A DNA stretch of 64,000 bases from Nonomuraea glycinis (GCF_014646515.1 NZ_BMNK01000007.1:188398-252397), one strand, 5' to 3'; positions 32,880 through 42,039 are shown, numbered from the stretch's first letter. The notes: generated by a model from the letters alone, not told the origin. Made by a program: numbers and translations.

Positions 32880-33767
32880 GTGGCCCCTCAACTAGCCCTG
32901 CTCGTGAACCCGGCCGCCCGCGGCGGCCGGACGCTCCGCCTGCTCGACCCCGTGGCCCGCCGCCTGCGCGCGGGCGGGGCCGAGCTGTCGGTGATCGTCG
33001 GCGTGGACGCCGCCGACGCCCTGGAACGGGCCTGCGCCGCCGTGGCCGAGCGCCCTGACGCGCTCGTGGCCTTCGGCGGCGACGGCCTGGTCCACCTGGC
33101 CGTGCAGGCCGTGGCGGGCACCGACGTGCCACTCGGCATCATCCCCGCCGGGACGGGCAACGACATCGCCGGCGCGCTCGGCGTGCCGGGCAAGGATCCG
33201 ATCGCCGCGGCCAGGACCGTGCTGCGGATGCGGCCGCGGGTGATCGACGCGGTGGGCGTCAGCTCCGGCACCGGGCAGGAGCTGTTCGCCGGGGTGCTGT
33301 GCAGCGGGTTCGACTCGCGGGTGAACGAGCGGGCCAACGAGCTCACTTGGCCGACCGGGATGGCCCGCTACCTGGTGGCCACCGTGCAGGAGCTGCGCGC
33401 GTTCGAGCCCATCCCGTTCCGGGTCACGCTGGACGGCGGCGAGCCGATCGAGCGGGAGGCCATGATGGTGGCGGTGGCCAACACCGGCTCCTACGGCGCC
33501 GGCATGCGGGTCTGCCCCGGCGCGCTGCCCGACGACGGGCTGCTGGACGTGGTGATGGTGGGGGCGCTGTCCAAGCGGGAGTTCCTGCGGGTCTTCCCGC
33601 GCGTCTACCGCGGCTCGCACATCACCCACCCGGCCGTGTCGGTGTGGCAGGCCAGGAGCGTCACGCTGGAGGCGCCAGGCGTGGTGGCCTACGCCGACGG
33701 GGAACGCATCGGGCCGGTCCCGGTCACATGCGAGATCCGGCCTGGGATGTTACGTGTCCTCACGTGA
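32880..33767 (+). CDS. diacylglycerol kinase family lipid kinase
   Basis: 295 residues. DAGK catalytic motifs: LLVNPAARGG, VAFGGDGLVHLAVQ (GGDG) and IPAGTGNDIAGAL. The C-terminal beta-sandwich includes VANTGSYGAGMRVCPGALPDDGLLDVV. Members phosphorylate diacylglycerol or related lipids at the membrane. The GTG follows TAAGTT by 6 nt, so a leaderless transcript is possible, though it is also only 16 bp from tatC. Confidence 0.92.
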   Translation: MAPQLALLVNPAARGGRTLRLLDPVARRLRAGGAELSVIVGVDAADALERACAAVAERPDALVAFGGDGLVHLAVQAVAGTDVPLGIIPAGTGNDIAGALGVPGKDPIAAARTVLRMRPRVIDAVGVSSGTGQELFAGVLCSGFDSRVNERANELTWPTGMARYLVATVQELRAFEPIPFRVTLDGGEPIEREAMMVAVANTGSYGAGMRVCPGALPDDGLLDVVMVGALSKREFLRVFPRVYRGSHITHPAVSVWQARSVTLEAPGVVAYADGERIGPVPVTCEIRPGMLRVLT

Positions 33768-33768
33768 G

Positions 33769-33786
33769 CCGTACTTTGTAAAGGCG
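33769..33786 (+). repeat. 18-bp sequence repeated exactly at 63357-63374
   Basis: CCGTACTTTGTAAAGGCG, containing the near-palindrome CTTT-GT-AAAG, just after the lipid kinase stop and before helY. The same 18 bases occur in the same orientation inside the methyltransferase gene near the window end. Confidence 0.6.
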
Positions 33787-33858
33787 CCGGCGCGGGGAGA
33801 TGATCTCAACAGCCCCGTGAGGGCCGACCGGAATGCCGATTTCGGTAGGCTGGCGGTT

Positions 33859-36582
33859 ATGACAACGCCAGCGGAACGCTACGCGGCCTTCCGTCAGAGA
33901 TATGCCGATGACGGGGCCGCTCTCAGGTCGTTCCGGGGCCTGTACGACTTCGAGCTCGACGACTTCCAGATCGACGCCTGCCGGGCGCTGGAGGCAGGCG
34001 ACGGCGTGCTGGTGGCCGCGCCCACCGGCTCGGGCAAGACGGTCGTCGGCGAGTTCGCCGTCCACCTCGCCCTGGAGCAGGGCCGCAAGTGCTTCTACAC
34101 CACCCCCATCAAGGCGCTGTCCAACCAGAAGTACAACGACCTGGTGAAACGGTACGGCACCGCCAAGGTGGGGCTGCTGACCGGCGACAACAGCGTCAAC
34201 GGCGAGGCCCCGATCGTCGTCATGACGACCGAGGTGCTGCGCAACATGCTCTACGCCGGCTCCGCCACGCTGGCGGGGCTGGGGTTCGCCGTCATGGACG
34301 AGGTCCACTACCTGGCCGACCGCTTCCGCGGCGCGGTGTGGGAAGAGGTCATCATCCACCTGCCCGAGTCGGTCAGGCTGGCGGCCCTGTCGGCGACGGT
34401 GAGCAACGCCGAGGAGTTCGGCGAGTGGCTCGGCGAGGTGCGCGGCGACACGACCGTGATCGTGGACGAGGTCCGGCCGGTCCCGCTGTGGCAGCACATG
34501 ATGATCTCCGGCAAGATCTACGACCTGTTCATGACCGACGACGAGACGCCGCGCATCAACCCGACGCTGATGCGGGTGACGCGCGACGCCGAGCGGCTCA
34601 ACGGCGGCCGGGGACGGCGCGGCTACAGCAGGCCGGGCCGGTCGGGGCCGCCGGACCGGGCCCAGGTGATCGAGAAGCTCGACGCCGAGGGGCTGCTGCC
34701 GGCGATCACGTTCATCTTCTCCCGGGCGGGCTGCCAGGCGGCCGTCAAGCAGTGCCTGTACGCCGGGATCCGGCTCACCACCGAGCGGGAGCGGCACGAG
34801 ATCAGGCAGCTCGTCGACGAGCGGACCGCGCACCTGCCGGACGAGGACCTGGCGGTGCTCGGCTATCTGGAGTGGCGCGACTGCCTGGAGCGCGGCCTGG
34901 CGGCGCACCACGCGGGCATGCTGCCGGCCTTCAAGGAGGTCGTCGAGGAGCTGTTCACCCGCGGCCTGGTCAAGGCGGTGTTCGCCACCGAGACGCTGGC
35001 GCTGGGCATCAACATGCCCGCCCGCAGCGTGGTGATCGAGAAGCTCGACAAGTGGAACGGCGAGACCCACGCCGACCTCACCCCGGGTGAATACACCCAG
35101 CTCACCGGCCGGGCGGGGCGGCGCGGCATCGACGTCGAGGGCCACGCCGTGGTGCTGTGGCAGCCGGGCATGGACCCGCTGTCGGTGGCCGGTCTGGCGA
35201 GCACCCGCACCTACCCGCTGCGCTCCAGCTTCCAGCCCTCCTACAACATGGCGGTCAACCTGGTCGGCCAGTTCGGCCGCGAGCGTGCCAGGGCGCTGCT
35301 GGAGGAGTCGTTCGCGCAGTTCCAGGCCGACCGGGCGGTCGTCGGGCTGGCCAAGCAGCTGCGCAAGCACGAGGAGGCGCTGGAGGGCTACCAGGAGGCC
35401 ATGACCTGCCACCTGGGTGACTTCACCGAATACTCGGGGCTGCGCAGGCGGCTGTCGGACCGCGAGGCGGAGCTGTCCAAGCAGCGCGGAGCCGTGCGCC
35501 GGGCGGCGGCCGTGCGGTCGCTGGAGGCGCTGCAGCCGGGCGACGTGATCAGGGTGCCGGGCGGGCGCCGGGCCGGGCTGGCGATCGTGCTCGACCCGGG
35601 CCGCAACCCGCGTGGCAACGGCCCCAGCCCGCTGGTGCTCACGATCAGCAAGCAGGTCAAGAAGCTCGACCCGGCGGACTTCCCGGTGCCGGTCGAGCCG
35701 ATCGAGAAGCTGCGCATCCCGAAGAATTTCAACGCCCGCGCCCCGAAGGAGCGCGCCAACCTCGTCTCCACGCTGCTCGCCAAGATCGGTGACCGCGACC
35801 TGGGCAAGCCGGCCAGGGCGCGTGACCACGCGGTGGAGGACGACGAGATCAACGAGCTGCGGCGGCGCATCCGGCAGCATCCCTGCCACGGCTGCGACGA
35901 GCGGGAGGACCACGCCCGCTGGGCCGAGCGCTACTACAAGCTGCAGCGCGAGACCGAAGGGCTGCGCCGCCGGGTGGAGGGCCGTTCGCACGTCATCTCG
36001 CGGACCTTCGACCGGATCTGCTCGGTGCTGGAGCAGCTCGGCTATCTGCAGGAGGAGGCCGTCACCGACGAGGGCCGCCGGCTGGGCCGCATCTACACCG
36101 AGCTCGATCTGCTCACCGCCGAGTGCCTGCGCAGCGGGCTGTGGGAGGACCTGGAGCCGGCGGAGCTGGCGGCGTGCGTGTCGGCGCTGGTGTTCGAGTC
36201 GCGCCAGTCGGAGGACGCCAGGCGGCCCAAGATCCCGGCGGGTCGCGCCCAGGACGCGCTGACGGCGATGACCCGGCTGTGGGCGGAGCTGGAGGGCATC
36301 GAGTCCGACCACGGGCTGTCCACCATCCGCGAGCCGGACCTGGGCTTCGCCTGGGCGGCGTTCCGGTGGACCAAGGGCCACAGCCTGGACGCCGTGCTGA
36401 TGGACGGCGTCAACGGCAACGAGCTCGCGGCCGGCGACTTCGTACGGTGGATCAAGCAGCTCATGGACCTGCTCGGCCAGCTCGGTGGCGCCGCCCCGGA
36501 GGGCAGCAAGATCAGGCAGACGGCGAACAAGGCCATGGACGGGATGCGCCGGGGCGTGGTGGCCTACTCGTCGCTGACCTAG
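33859..36582 (+). CDS. helY: Ski2-like DEAD/DEAH-box helicase HelY
   Basis: Large RNA/DNA helicase of the Ski2/Mtr4 group, 907 residues. Motif I APTGSGKT at residues 54-61, motif II DEVH starting about 147, SATVSN (III), and TGRAGRRG (VI) in the second RecA domain, followed by the Ski2-type C-terminal helical region. A Cys pair PCHGC occurs near residue 676. The frame is open 35 codons upstream; the ATG at 33859 is preferred because TAGGCT (33846-33851) is 7 nt before it. helY is the usual end of the paf-tat gene order. Confidence 0.94.
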   Translation: MTTPAERYAAFRQRYADDGAALRSFRGLYDFELDDFQIDACRALEAGDGVLVAAPTGSGKTVVGEFAVHLALEQGRKCFYTTPIKALSNQKYNDLVKRYGTAKVGLLTGDNSVNGEAPIVVMTTEVLRNMLYAGSATLAGLGFAVMDEVHYLADRFRGAVWEEVIIHLPESVRLAALSATVSNAEEFGEWLGEVRGDTTVIVDEVRPVPLWQHMMISGKIYDLFMTDDETPRINPTLMRVTRDAERLNGGRGRRGYSRPGRSGPPDRAQVIEKLDAEGLLPAITFIFSRAGCQAAVKQCLYAGIRLTTERERHEIRQLVDERTAHLPDEDLAVLGYLEWRDCLERGLAAHHAGMLPAFKEVVEELFTRGLVKAVFATETLALGINMPARSVVIEKLDKWNGETHADLTPGEYTQLTGRAGRRGIDVEGHAVVLWQPGMDPLSVAGLASTRTYPLRSSFQPSYNMAVNLVGQFGRERARALLEESFAQFQADRAVVGLAKQLRKHEEALEGYQEAMTCHLGDFTEYSGLRRRLSDREAELSKQRGAVRRAAAVRSLEALQPGDVIRVPGGRRAGLAIVLDPGRNPRGNGPSPLVLTISKQVKKLDPADFPVPVEPIEKLRIPKNFNARAPKERANLVSTLLAKIGDRDLGKPARARDHAVEDDEINELRRRIRQHPCHGCDEREDHARWAERYYKLQRETEGLRRRVEGRSHVISRTFDRICSVLEQLGYLQEEAVTDEGRRLGRIYTELDLLTAECLRSGLWEDLEPAELAACVSALVFESRQSEDARRPKIPAGRAQDALTAMTRLWAELEGIESDHGLSTIREPDLGFAWAAFRWTKGHSLDAVLMDGVNGNELAAGDFVRWIKQLMDLLGQLGGAAPEGSKIRQTANKAMDGMRRGVVAYSSLT

Positions 36583-36584
36583 GC

Positions 36585-36646
36585 GCACGCTCGCCGGCCG
36601 GTCACCCGTCCTGACCTGGGCACGCTCGCCGGCCGGTCAGCCGTCC
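36585..36646. repeat. 27-bp direct repeat at converging gene ends
   Basis: Copies at 36585-36611 and 36620-36646 differ at one base. The second copy covers the stop codon of the minus-strand regulator; the first lies just after the helY stop. Confidence 0.7.
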
Positions 36647-37161
36647 GAGGGCATGGCGATCAGGCTGATCATGCGGCGGGTGCGGTCCGGGCCGGGGGCG
36701 CGCCCCTGCCGGGCGGTGACGGCGGTGCGCACCTCGGTGAGCAGCTCGGCCAGCTCCTCGTCGGTCAGCCATAGCGCGGCCTGCTGATAGGTGACGCCGT
36801 CGGCCGTCGGGTCGGCCGGCTCGCGTGTCAGGTAGTGGTCGAAGTCCGCCAGCAGGCCGCCGGTGAACGCGGTGAAGGCTCGCCGGTGGTCATCGGGGGT
36901 CATGGCGGCACGGTCGGCCGGGTCGATCTCGGCGCGGTCCCAGTGCACCCGGTAGGTGCGCTCCACCGCGCCCCGGACCCGCTTTTCCTCCAGCACCTCC
37001 AGCACCCCAGCGGCGGTGAGCACCGCGATGTGCCGGTACATCGTCGCCGGGGCGATGTCGGGCAGGCGCCCGCGCAGTTCGGCGGTCGTGCTGGGGTGGC
37101 CGTCCAGCAGCGCCCGCAGAATGCGCAGCCGGACGGGGTGCAGCAGCAGATCGAGGCTTGC
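36637..37161 (-). CDS. ArsR-like helix-turn-helix transcriptional regulator
   Basis: 174 residues from the ATG at 37161. N-terminal winged HTH: LLLHPVRLRILRALLDGHPSTTAELRGRLPDIAPATMYRHIAVLTAAGVLEVLEE. The C-terminal half has a DUF/effector-like helical region (HRRAFTAFTGGLLADFDHYL). The open frame extends 97 codons upstream across the divergent gene and its promoter, which is not credible. It is transcribed away from the hydrolase gene, with a set of operator half-sites in the 58-bp gap, so it most likely represses both. Confidence 0.85.
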   Translation of the reverse strand, partial: ASLDLLLHPVRLRILRALLDGHPSTTAELRGRLPDIAPATMYRHIAVLTAAGVLEVLEEKRVRGAVERTYRVHWDRAEIDPADRAAMTPDDHRRAFTAFTGGLLADFDHYLTREPADPTADGVTYQQAALWLTDEELAELLTEVRTAVTARQGRAPGPDRTRRMISLIAMPSDG

Positions 37162-37181
37162 CATGGATCCATTATTCCCCC

Positions 37182-37205
37182 ATATGATACCTTTATCAAA
37201 ACTGA
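37182..37205. promoter_or_regulatory. operator with three alternating half-sites
   Basis: TGATA (37182-37186), TATCA (37191-37195), TGATA (37200-37204), each separated by 4 nt, giving two overlapping palindromes on an exact 9-bp pitch. The second palindrome extends to TTATCA/TGATAA (37190-37205). It lies in the gap between the regulator and hydrolase genes. Confidence 0.65.
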
Positions 37206-37219
37206 TAATGATGGAGGTG

Positions 37220-38176
37220 CGCATGACCGGACGGAACAGGCCCTCGGGACAGGCACCCGCGGACGCGGGCGTCTTACGCGAGATCGAGATGATCGCGACG
37301 GCCGATGACGGCCTGGCCCTGGCGGGGACCCTCACCCTGCCCGCCGGCCTGGGCCCGCACCCTGCCGTGGTGTGCCTGCCGGGCTCCGGCCGGCTGGACC
37401 GCGAGTCCAACGCGGGCCGGCTGCGCATGGCCCTGGGCCGCCCCCTGGCCACCGCGCTGGCCCAGCGGGGTGTCGCCTCGCTGCGCTATGACCGGCGCGG
37501 TGTCGGCGCGACCCCGGGAGACTGGCGCGCGGTCGGTTTCCTCGACAACCGCGCCGACGCGGCGGCCGCCCTGCGCGGGCTGCGGGCGCGTCCGGAGATC
37601 CGGGCGGAAGCCACCGGAGTGGTCGGGCACAGCGAGGGCGCGATGCACGCGATGTGGCTGGGCGCGCACGAGCACCCCGCGGCCGTGGTGCTGCTCGCCG
37701 GCTACGCCCGTCCCGGCGAGAGCGCACTGCGCCGGCAGGCCGCCCGGCTGGCCGCCACCCTGCCCCGCCCGGCCCGTCCGCTGCTGCCGCTCCTGCGCAG
37801 GATCGCGGCCCGGCAACTCACCCGGCTGGCGGCCACCACCACCGACGTGGCCCGCCTCGGCGGCACGCGGATCAACGCCCGATGGTGGCGGGAGCAACTG
37901 GCCTATGACCCGTGTGCGGATCTGGCCCGCATCCAGGCTCCCGTACTGGCGATCACCGGCGAGAAGGACCTCCAGGTCGATCCCGGCGACCTGGCGACGA
38001 TCGCGCGGCTGGTCCCGGGCGGAGCCGACACCCGCCTGATCCCCGACCTGACCCACATCCTGCGGCGCGACCCCGGCCCGGCGTCGATCCTGTCCTACCG
38101 CCGCCAGCTACGCCGGCCGGTGGACACCGACGTCCTGACCGACGTCGCGCGCTGGCTGGCCGACCGGCTGCACTGA
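37220..38176 (+). CDS. alpha/beta hydrolase
   Basis: 318 residues, cytoplasmic. Nucleophile elbow GHSEG with Ser138, oxyanion-side LPGSGRLDRES, acid TGEKDLQVDPGD and His in LTHILRRD. Closest in pattern to the dienelactone hydrolase / acyl-peptidase-like group; the substrate is unknown. ATG at 37220 has GGAGG 5 nt upstream; the upstream-open frame is ignored. Divergent from the HTH regulator, its probable controller. Confidence 0.9.
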   Translation, partial: RMTGRNRPSGQAPADAGVLREIEMIATADDGLALAGTLTLPAGLGPHPAVVCLPGSGRLDRESNAGRLRMALGRPLATALAQRGVASLRYDRRGVGATPGDWRAVGFLDNRADAAAALRGLRARPEIRAEATGVVGHSEGAMHAMWLGAHEHPAAVVLLAGYARPGESALRRQAARLAATLPRPARPLLPLLRRIAARQLTRLAATTTDVARLGGTRINARWWREQLAYDPCADLARIQAPVLAITGEKDLQVDPGDLATIARLVPGGADTRLIPDLTHILRRDPGPASILSYRRQLRRPVDTDVLTDVARWLADRLH

Positions 38177-38190
38177 TCGCCGGCCACGCA

Positions 38191-38292
38191 GCGGACGGCG
38201 AAGGCGCCGCGACGACGAGGGACGCAAGCGCGAGCCCCGGAGCGGACGGCGAAGGCGCCGCGATGACGAGGGACGCAAGCCCGAGCCTCGAT
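38191..38292. repeat. 51-bp tandem duplication, two copies
   Basis: Copy 1 38191-38241 and copy 2 38242-38292 match at 47 of 51 positions. The unit is exactly 17 codons long but lies after the hydrolase stop, in noncoding sequence before the converging RNB gene. Confidence 0.85.
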
Positions 38293-38331
38293 GACCTCCC
38301 CACGCCCGTCTGCGGGTGACCAGGTGAGTCC

Positions 38332-39756
38332 TCAAGCGAGGGTGAAGCGGACCTCTCGGGTCGCCGGGTCGGCCTGGACGAGCCGTACGCTCACCCGCTC
38401 GCCCAGCGGCAACTCGCCGTCGCAGCGCGCGATCACCGCGGGATCGGCGAGCTGCACCAGCCCGCCGCCGCGCTTGGCGTCGACGTCGATCACCATCGCG
38501 TCGAACGCCTGCCCCACCCGGTCGCGCAGCAGGAACGCCTCCACCAGGTCCACGCAGGCGCGCTCGGCCGCACTCGCCCGCCGCCCGCTCACGGACATCG
38601 CCTCCGGCAGCGCCGCAAGCGCCGCCCGCACGTCCGAAGGAACCGGCTCCCCGGCGGCCACCGCCAGGCACACCTCCGTCGCGTAGCGGTCCACCAGCCG
38701 CCGCAGCGGCGCCGTCACATGCGCGTACGGCGCGGCGACGGCGGCATGGTCGGCCAGCTTCGGCGGGGCCCCGTCGAAGGCCACGTAACCGGCGCCGCGC
38801 AGCAGCACCCGCGCCTCATGCAGAAACGCCGCCTGCTGCGGGACCTTGGCGTCCAGCCCGTGCACCACGGAGCCGTAGGCGGCCCCCTCGGGCCAGGGCA
38901 CCTCCAGCGCCTCGGCCACCCGGCGGACCTTGGCCAGGTCGGCCGGGCGCGGCGCGGGCAGCACCCGCAGCACGCCGATCTCCGCGTCCAGCATCATGGC
39001 GGCCGCGGCCATGCCGGTGAGCAGGGACAGCTGGGCGTTCCACGCCTCGGCCGGCAGCGGCAGCCGGTATTCGAGCCGGTAGCCGCCGTCGGCGGGCACC
39101 ATCTCCTGGTCCGGCGTCGGCAGCGTGACCCCGCCCCGGTCGCGCTCCAGCGCCAGCCTGAGCCGGCCGATCTCGGCCAGCAGGGCGAGCGTGCCGTCGG
39201 CGGTGCCGGTGTCGACGGCCGCCTGCACGTAGGCGTAATCGAGCCGCTCGCGGCTGCGTACCAGCGCCCGCTGCACATCCGCGCCGACCGTGCGGCCGTC
39301 GGCGTCGAGGTCCATCCGCCACACGGCGGCCGGCCGGGTCGCGCCCGGCAGCAGGCTGGCCCCGCCCTCCGACAGCACCCGGGGGTGCAGCGGCACGTTG
39401 CCGGTCGGCAGGTAGACCGTCGCGCCCCGGGTGCGGGCCTCGGTGTCGATCACGCCGCCCGGCCGCACGAACGCGCCGACGTCGGCGATGGCGTACCAGA
39501 CGCGGTAGCCGCCGGGCAGCCGCTCCAGGTGCAGAGCCTGGTCGAGATCCATCGAACCGGGCGGGTCGACGGTGATGAACGGCAGGTCCGTCAGATCCAT
39601 GCCGCTGAGCCGGGGCACCTCGGCGACCCATTCGGCCTCGGCGAGCACGGCCTGGGGGAAGTCGGCGGGGAGGTTGAGCTCCCGCCGGACGCGGTCGAAA
39701 CCGTCTTCGAGGCGGACGGGAACCTCGCCTGGCACGTGGATGCTCGTACTCGACAC
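38332..39756 (-). CDS. RNB-domain exoribonuclease (RNase II/R family)
   Basis: Predicted 3'-5' exoribonuclease, 474 residues, shorter than RNase R: it lacks the cold-shock domains and consists mainly of the RNB domain with a short C-terminal S1-like remnant. Catalytic motif TVDPPGSMDLDQALH supplies the metal-binding Asp residues; YAHVTAPLRRLVDRY is the second signature. The GTG at 39756 follows TAGGTT by 6 nt on the minus strand, indicating a leaderless message. Confidence 0.92.
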   Translation of the reverse strand: MSSTSIHVPGEVPVRLEDGFDRVRRELNLPADFPQAVLAEAEWVAEVPRLSGMDLTDLPFITVDPPGSMDLDQALHLERLPGGYRVWYAIADVGAFVRPGGVIDTEARTRGATVYLPTGNVPLHPRVLSEGGASLLPGATRPAAVWRMDLDADGRTVGADVQRALVRSRERLDYAYVQAAVDTGTADGTLALLAEIGRLRLALERDRGGVTLPTPDQEMVPADGGYRLEYRLPLPAEAWNAQLSLLTGMAAAAMMLDAEIGVLRVLPAPRPADLAKVRRVAEALEVPWPEGAAYGSVVHGLDAKVPQQAAFLHEARVLLRGAGYVAFDGAPPKLADHAAVAAPYAHVTAPLRRLVDRYATEVCLAVAAGEPVPSDVRAALAALPEAMSVSGRRASAAERACVDLVEAFLLRDRVGQAFDAMVIDVDAKRGGGLVQLADPAVIARCDGELPLGERVSVRLVQADPATREVRFTLA

Positions 39757-39785
39757 GCGCTCAACCTACAACCGAGGACGTACGC

Positions 39786-40679
39786 CTACCGCCGCAGGAC
39801 CTCCAGCAGGCGGTTGAGCGGCCCGTCCAGGCCGTAGCGGTCGGCCAGGCGGACCAGCGCCTCCGGATCGCGCGGCTTGACCGGCAGCGTCAGGTCGGCG
39901 TCCGGCAGGGGCGCGTCGGGAGCCACCCGCACCACGGCGGGCGCGGCCGTCAGGTAGTCGCGGGAGGCCGCCAGCTTGGTGCGGCTGCCCGCCGGGAAGC
40001 CCTCCGTGACGCCCTCGTCGAGCGCCGCCAGCAGCGCGTCCAGCGAGCCGAACCGGGTGATGAGCGCGGCCGCGGTCTTGTCGCCCACCCCCGCGACACC
40101 GGGCAGGCCGTCGCTGGGGTCGCCGCGCAGCGTGGCGAAGTCGGCGTAGGCGCGGCCGGGGACGCCGTACTTGGCCGCCACGAAGGCCTCGTCGACCAGC
40201 TGCAGGTTGCGCAGGCCGCGGACGGTGTAGAGGACGCGGACCGGGCGGGCGTCGTCGACGAGCTGGAACAGGTCGCGGTCGCCGGTCACGATGTCGACCG
40301 CGCCGGACGCCCGGTGGGTCAGGGTGCCGATGACGTCGTCGGCCTCGTAGCCGGGCGACTCCAGCCGGGCGACGCCGACCGCGTCGAGCACCTGCTCGAT
40401 CACCGGAATCTGCGGCACCAGCAGGTCGGGCACCTCCTCGGCGTCGCCGTGGGCGACCCGGTGCGCTTTGTACGTGGGGATCGCGGCCACCCGGAAGGCG
40501 GGCCGCCAGTCGGCGTCCATGGTGGCCGCCAGCTCGCTGGGGGAGTGCCCGCGCACCAGCGTGGCGATCATGTCGATGAGGCCGCGCACGGCGTTGACGG
40601 GCATGCCGTCCGGGGCGGTGATCGACTCCGGGATGCCGTAGAAGGCCCGGAAGTACAGCGACGGGGTGTCCAGAAGCAT
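39786..40679 (-). CDS. 5'-3' exonuclease (Pol I N-terminal domain type)
   Basis: Stand-alone 5'-3' exonuclease/flap endonuclease, 297 residues. Motifs: LLDTPSLYFRAFYG, ESPGYEADDVIGTL and VTGDRDLFQLVDD with the metal-binding Asp residues, and a helix-hairpin-helix GLPGVAGVGDKTAAALI. The ATG at 40679 shares its A with the stop codon of the phosphatase gene (TGATG), so translation is coupled; the longer frame to 40715 is less likely. Probable role: RNA-primer or flap removal. Confidence 0.93.
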   Translation of the reverse strand: MLLDTPSLYFRAFYGIPESITAPDGMPVNAVRGLIDMIATLVRGHSPSELAATMDADWRPAFRVAAIPTYKAHRVAHGDAEEVPDLLVPQIPVIEQVLDAVGVARLESPGYEADDVIGTLTHRASGAVDIVTGDRDLFQLVDDARPVRVLYTVRGLRNLQLVDEAFVAAKYGVPGRAYADFATLRGDPSDGLPGVAGVGDKTAAALITRFGSLDALLAALDEGVTEGFPAGSRTKLAASRDYLTAAPAVVRVAPDAPLPDADLTLPVKPRDPEALVRLADRYGLDGPLNRLLEVLRR

Positions 40680-41914
40680 CAGCACCAGCCCAGTATGCCC
40701 ACCGCCAGCAAACACGCGTCATCTTCCGGATTCGGGCCGCCGATGTCGGTCAGCAGCCGGTCCAGCCCTTCGTCGAGATCGCAGCCCGGCAGCTTGCAGG
40801 CCGCCGTCATGACCAGATCAAGGCCCTCGTCAATGTCGCGGTCGCGCCGCTCCACCAGCCCGTCGGTGAACATCAGCAGCAGGTCGCCGTCGCGCAGCTC
40901 GGTCGTGGCCAGCCGGTACGGCCGGTCGCCGGCGGCGCCGAGCAGCACCCCCCTGGGCGGATCGAGCTGGGAGGCCACGCCGTCACGCACCAGGATCGGC
41001 GCCAGATTGCCCGCCTGCCCCCAGGTGAACACCCCGGTGGCGGTGTCGAGATGCCCGACGATCGCGGTGGCCGTGGTGTCGGCCAGCCGGTGCAGCACCA
41101 GGTCGTTCAGCCACGCCAGCAGCCGGTTGGGCGGCGCGCCCGTCATGGTGAGGCCGATCAGGGCGTGGCGGAGCTGTGCCATGTGCGCGATGGCGGGCAG
41201 GCCGTGCCCGGACACGTCGCCGATGGCCAGCAGCACCCGGTCGTCGGGCAGTGCCGCGGCCTCGAACCAGTCGCCGCCGAGGCTGGCCGTCTTCTCGGCG
41301 GGCACGTACCGTACGGCGATCCGGGTGCGCGGCAGGTCGAGGCAGCCGACCGGTTCGGGCAGGATGGCCTCGCGCAGCGCCAGCATCACGTGCCGTTCCT
41401 CGGCCGCCTGCACCCGGGCCTCGAGGAGCTGGCGGCGCGACTCGGACATGATCCGCTCGGCGCGGCGGCGGCCGGTGATGTCCTGGATCACGCCGTGCAC
41501 GCCGGTCGGCCCGCCGGGGGCCATCAGCGGTTCCAGCACCATGCGCAGGTTGCGCACGTCGCCGGCGCCGCGCCGGATGCGGAACTCCGCCTGCACCGGC
41601 TCCACGCCCTGCCCGACCGTCCACAGCAGCTCGTCCAGGGCGGCCAGGTCGGCGGGCTCGACGTGGTCGGCCACCTCCGCCAGCCGCAGCGGCCCGTCGT
41701 CCGGATCGCGGCCGAAGATGGCGTAGGTCTGGTCGGACCAGATGATGCAGCCGGTGCGCAGGTTCCACTCGGCCCAGCCCATGTTGCCCAGCCGCTGGGC
41801 GTGCGCGAGCCGCACCGCGAGGAGCTCGCAGTCGAGATGGCCGCCGACCTCCGTCGCCGCGCTCATCGGACGATGCCGGTGACCGCGCTGGTGACCTCCG
41901 ATGGCATCGACCAT
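40679..41914 (-). CDS. PAS-domain PP2C (SpoIIE/RsbU-type) phosphatase
   Basis: 411 residues. A PAS domain (about 35-150: MGWAEWNLRTGCIIWSDQTYAIFGRDPDD ... GVIQDITGRRRAE) precedes a PP2C-type catalytic domain (about 195-411) with GGDWFEAAALPDDRVLLAIGDVSGHG, LLMFTDGLVERRD and EDDACLLAV metal ligands. Such proteins dephosphorylate anti-anti-sigma factors in partner-switching; no such partner is adjacent. Starts at 41914 (GAGTGAG upstream) and 41866 are both possible. Operon with the exonuclease. Confidence 0.9.
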   Translation of the reverse strand: MVDAIGGHQRGHRHRPMSAATEVGGHLDCELLAVRLAHAQRLGNMGWAEWNLRTGCIIWSDQTYAIFGRDPDDGPLRLAEVADHVEPADLAALDELLWTVGQGVEPVQAEFRIRRGAGDVRNLRMVLEPLMAPGGPTGVHGVIQDITGRRRAERIMSESRRQLLEARVQAAEERHVMLALREAILPEPVGCLDLPRTRIAVRYVPAEKTASLGGDWFEAAALPDDRVLLAIGDVSGHGLPAIAHMAQLRHALIGLTMTGAPPNRLLAWLNDLVLHRLADTTATAIVGHLDTATGVFTWGQAGNLAPILVRDGVASQLDPPRGVLLGAAGDRPYRLATTELRDGDLLLMFTDGLVERRDRDIDEGLDLVMTAACKLPGCDLDEGLDRLLTDIGGPNPEDDACLLAVGILGWC

Positions 41915-42039
41915 GATCTCACTCTCAAACGGCGCGGGAACAGGACAATTAGCCTCACAATACGTGATCGATCCTCAACGGAGTGTAGCGAGAGCTTGCC
42001 GTGTTGTGAGAGCTTTTCGCGGATTTTAGGATGCGTGAT

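Noticed and set aside
33760..36588. 942-codon minus-strand frame opposite helY
   Set aside because: Mirror image of a real gene in GC-rich DNA; Leu/Arg/His-rich, no motifs.
36638..37452. N-terminally extended form of the HTH regulator
   Set aside because: The extension would cross the divergent promoter and overlap the hydrolase start.
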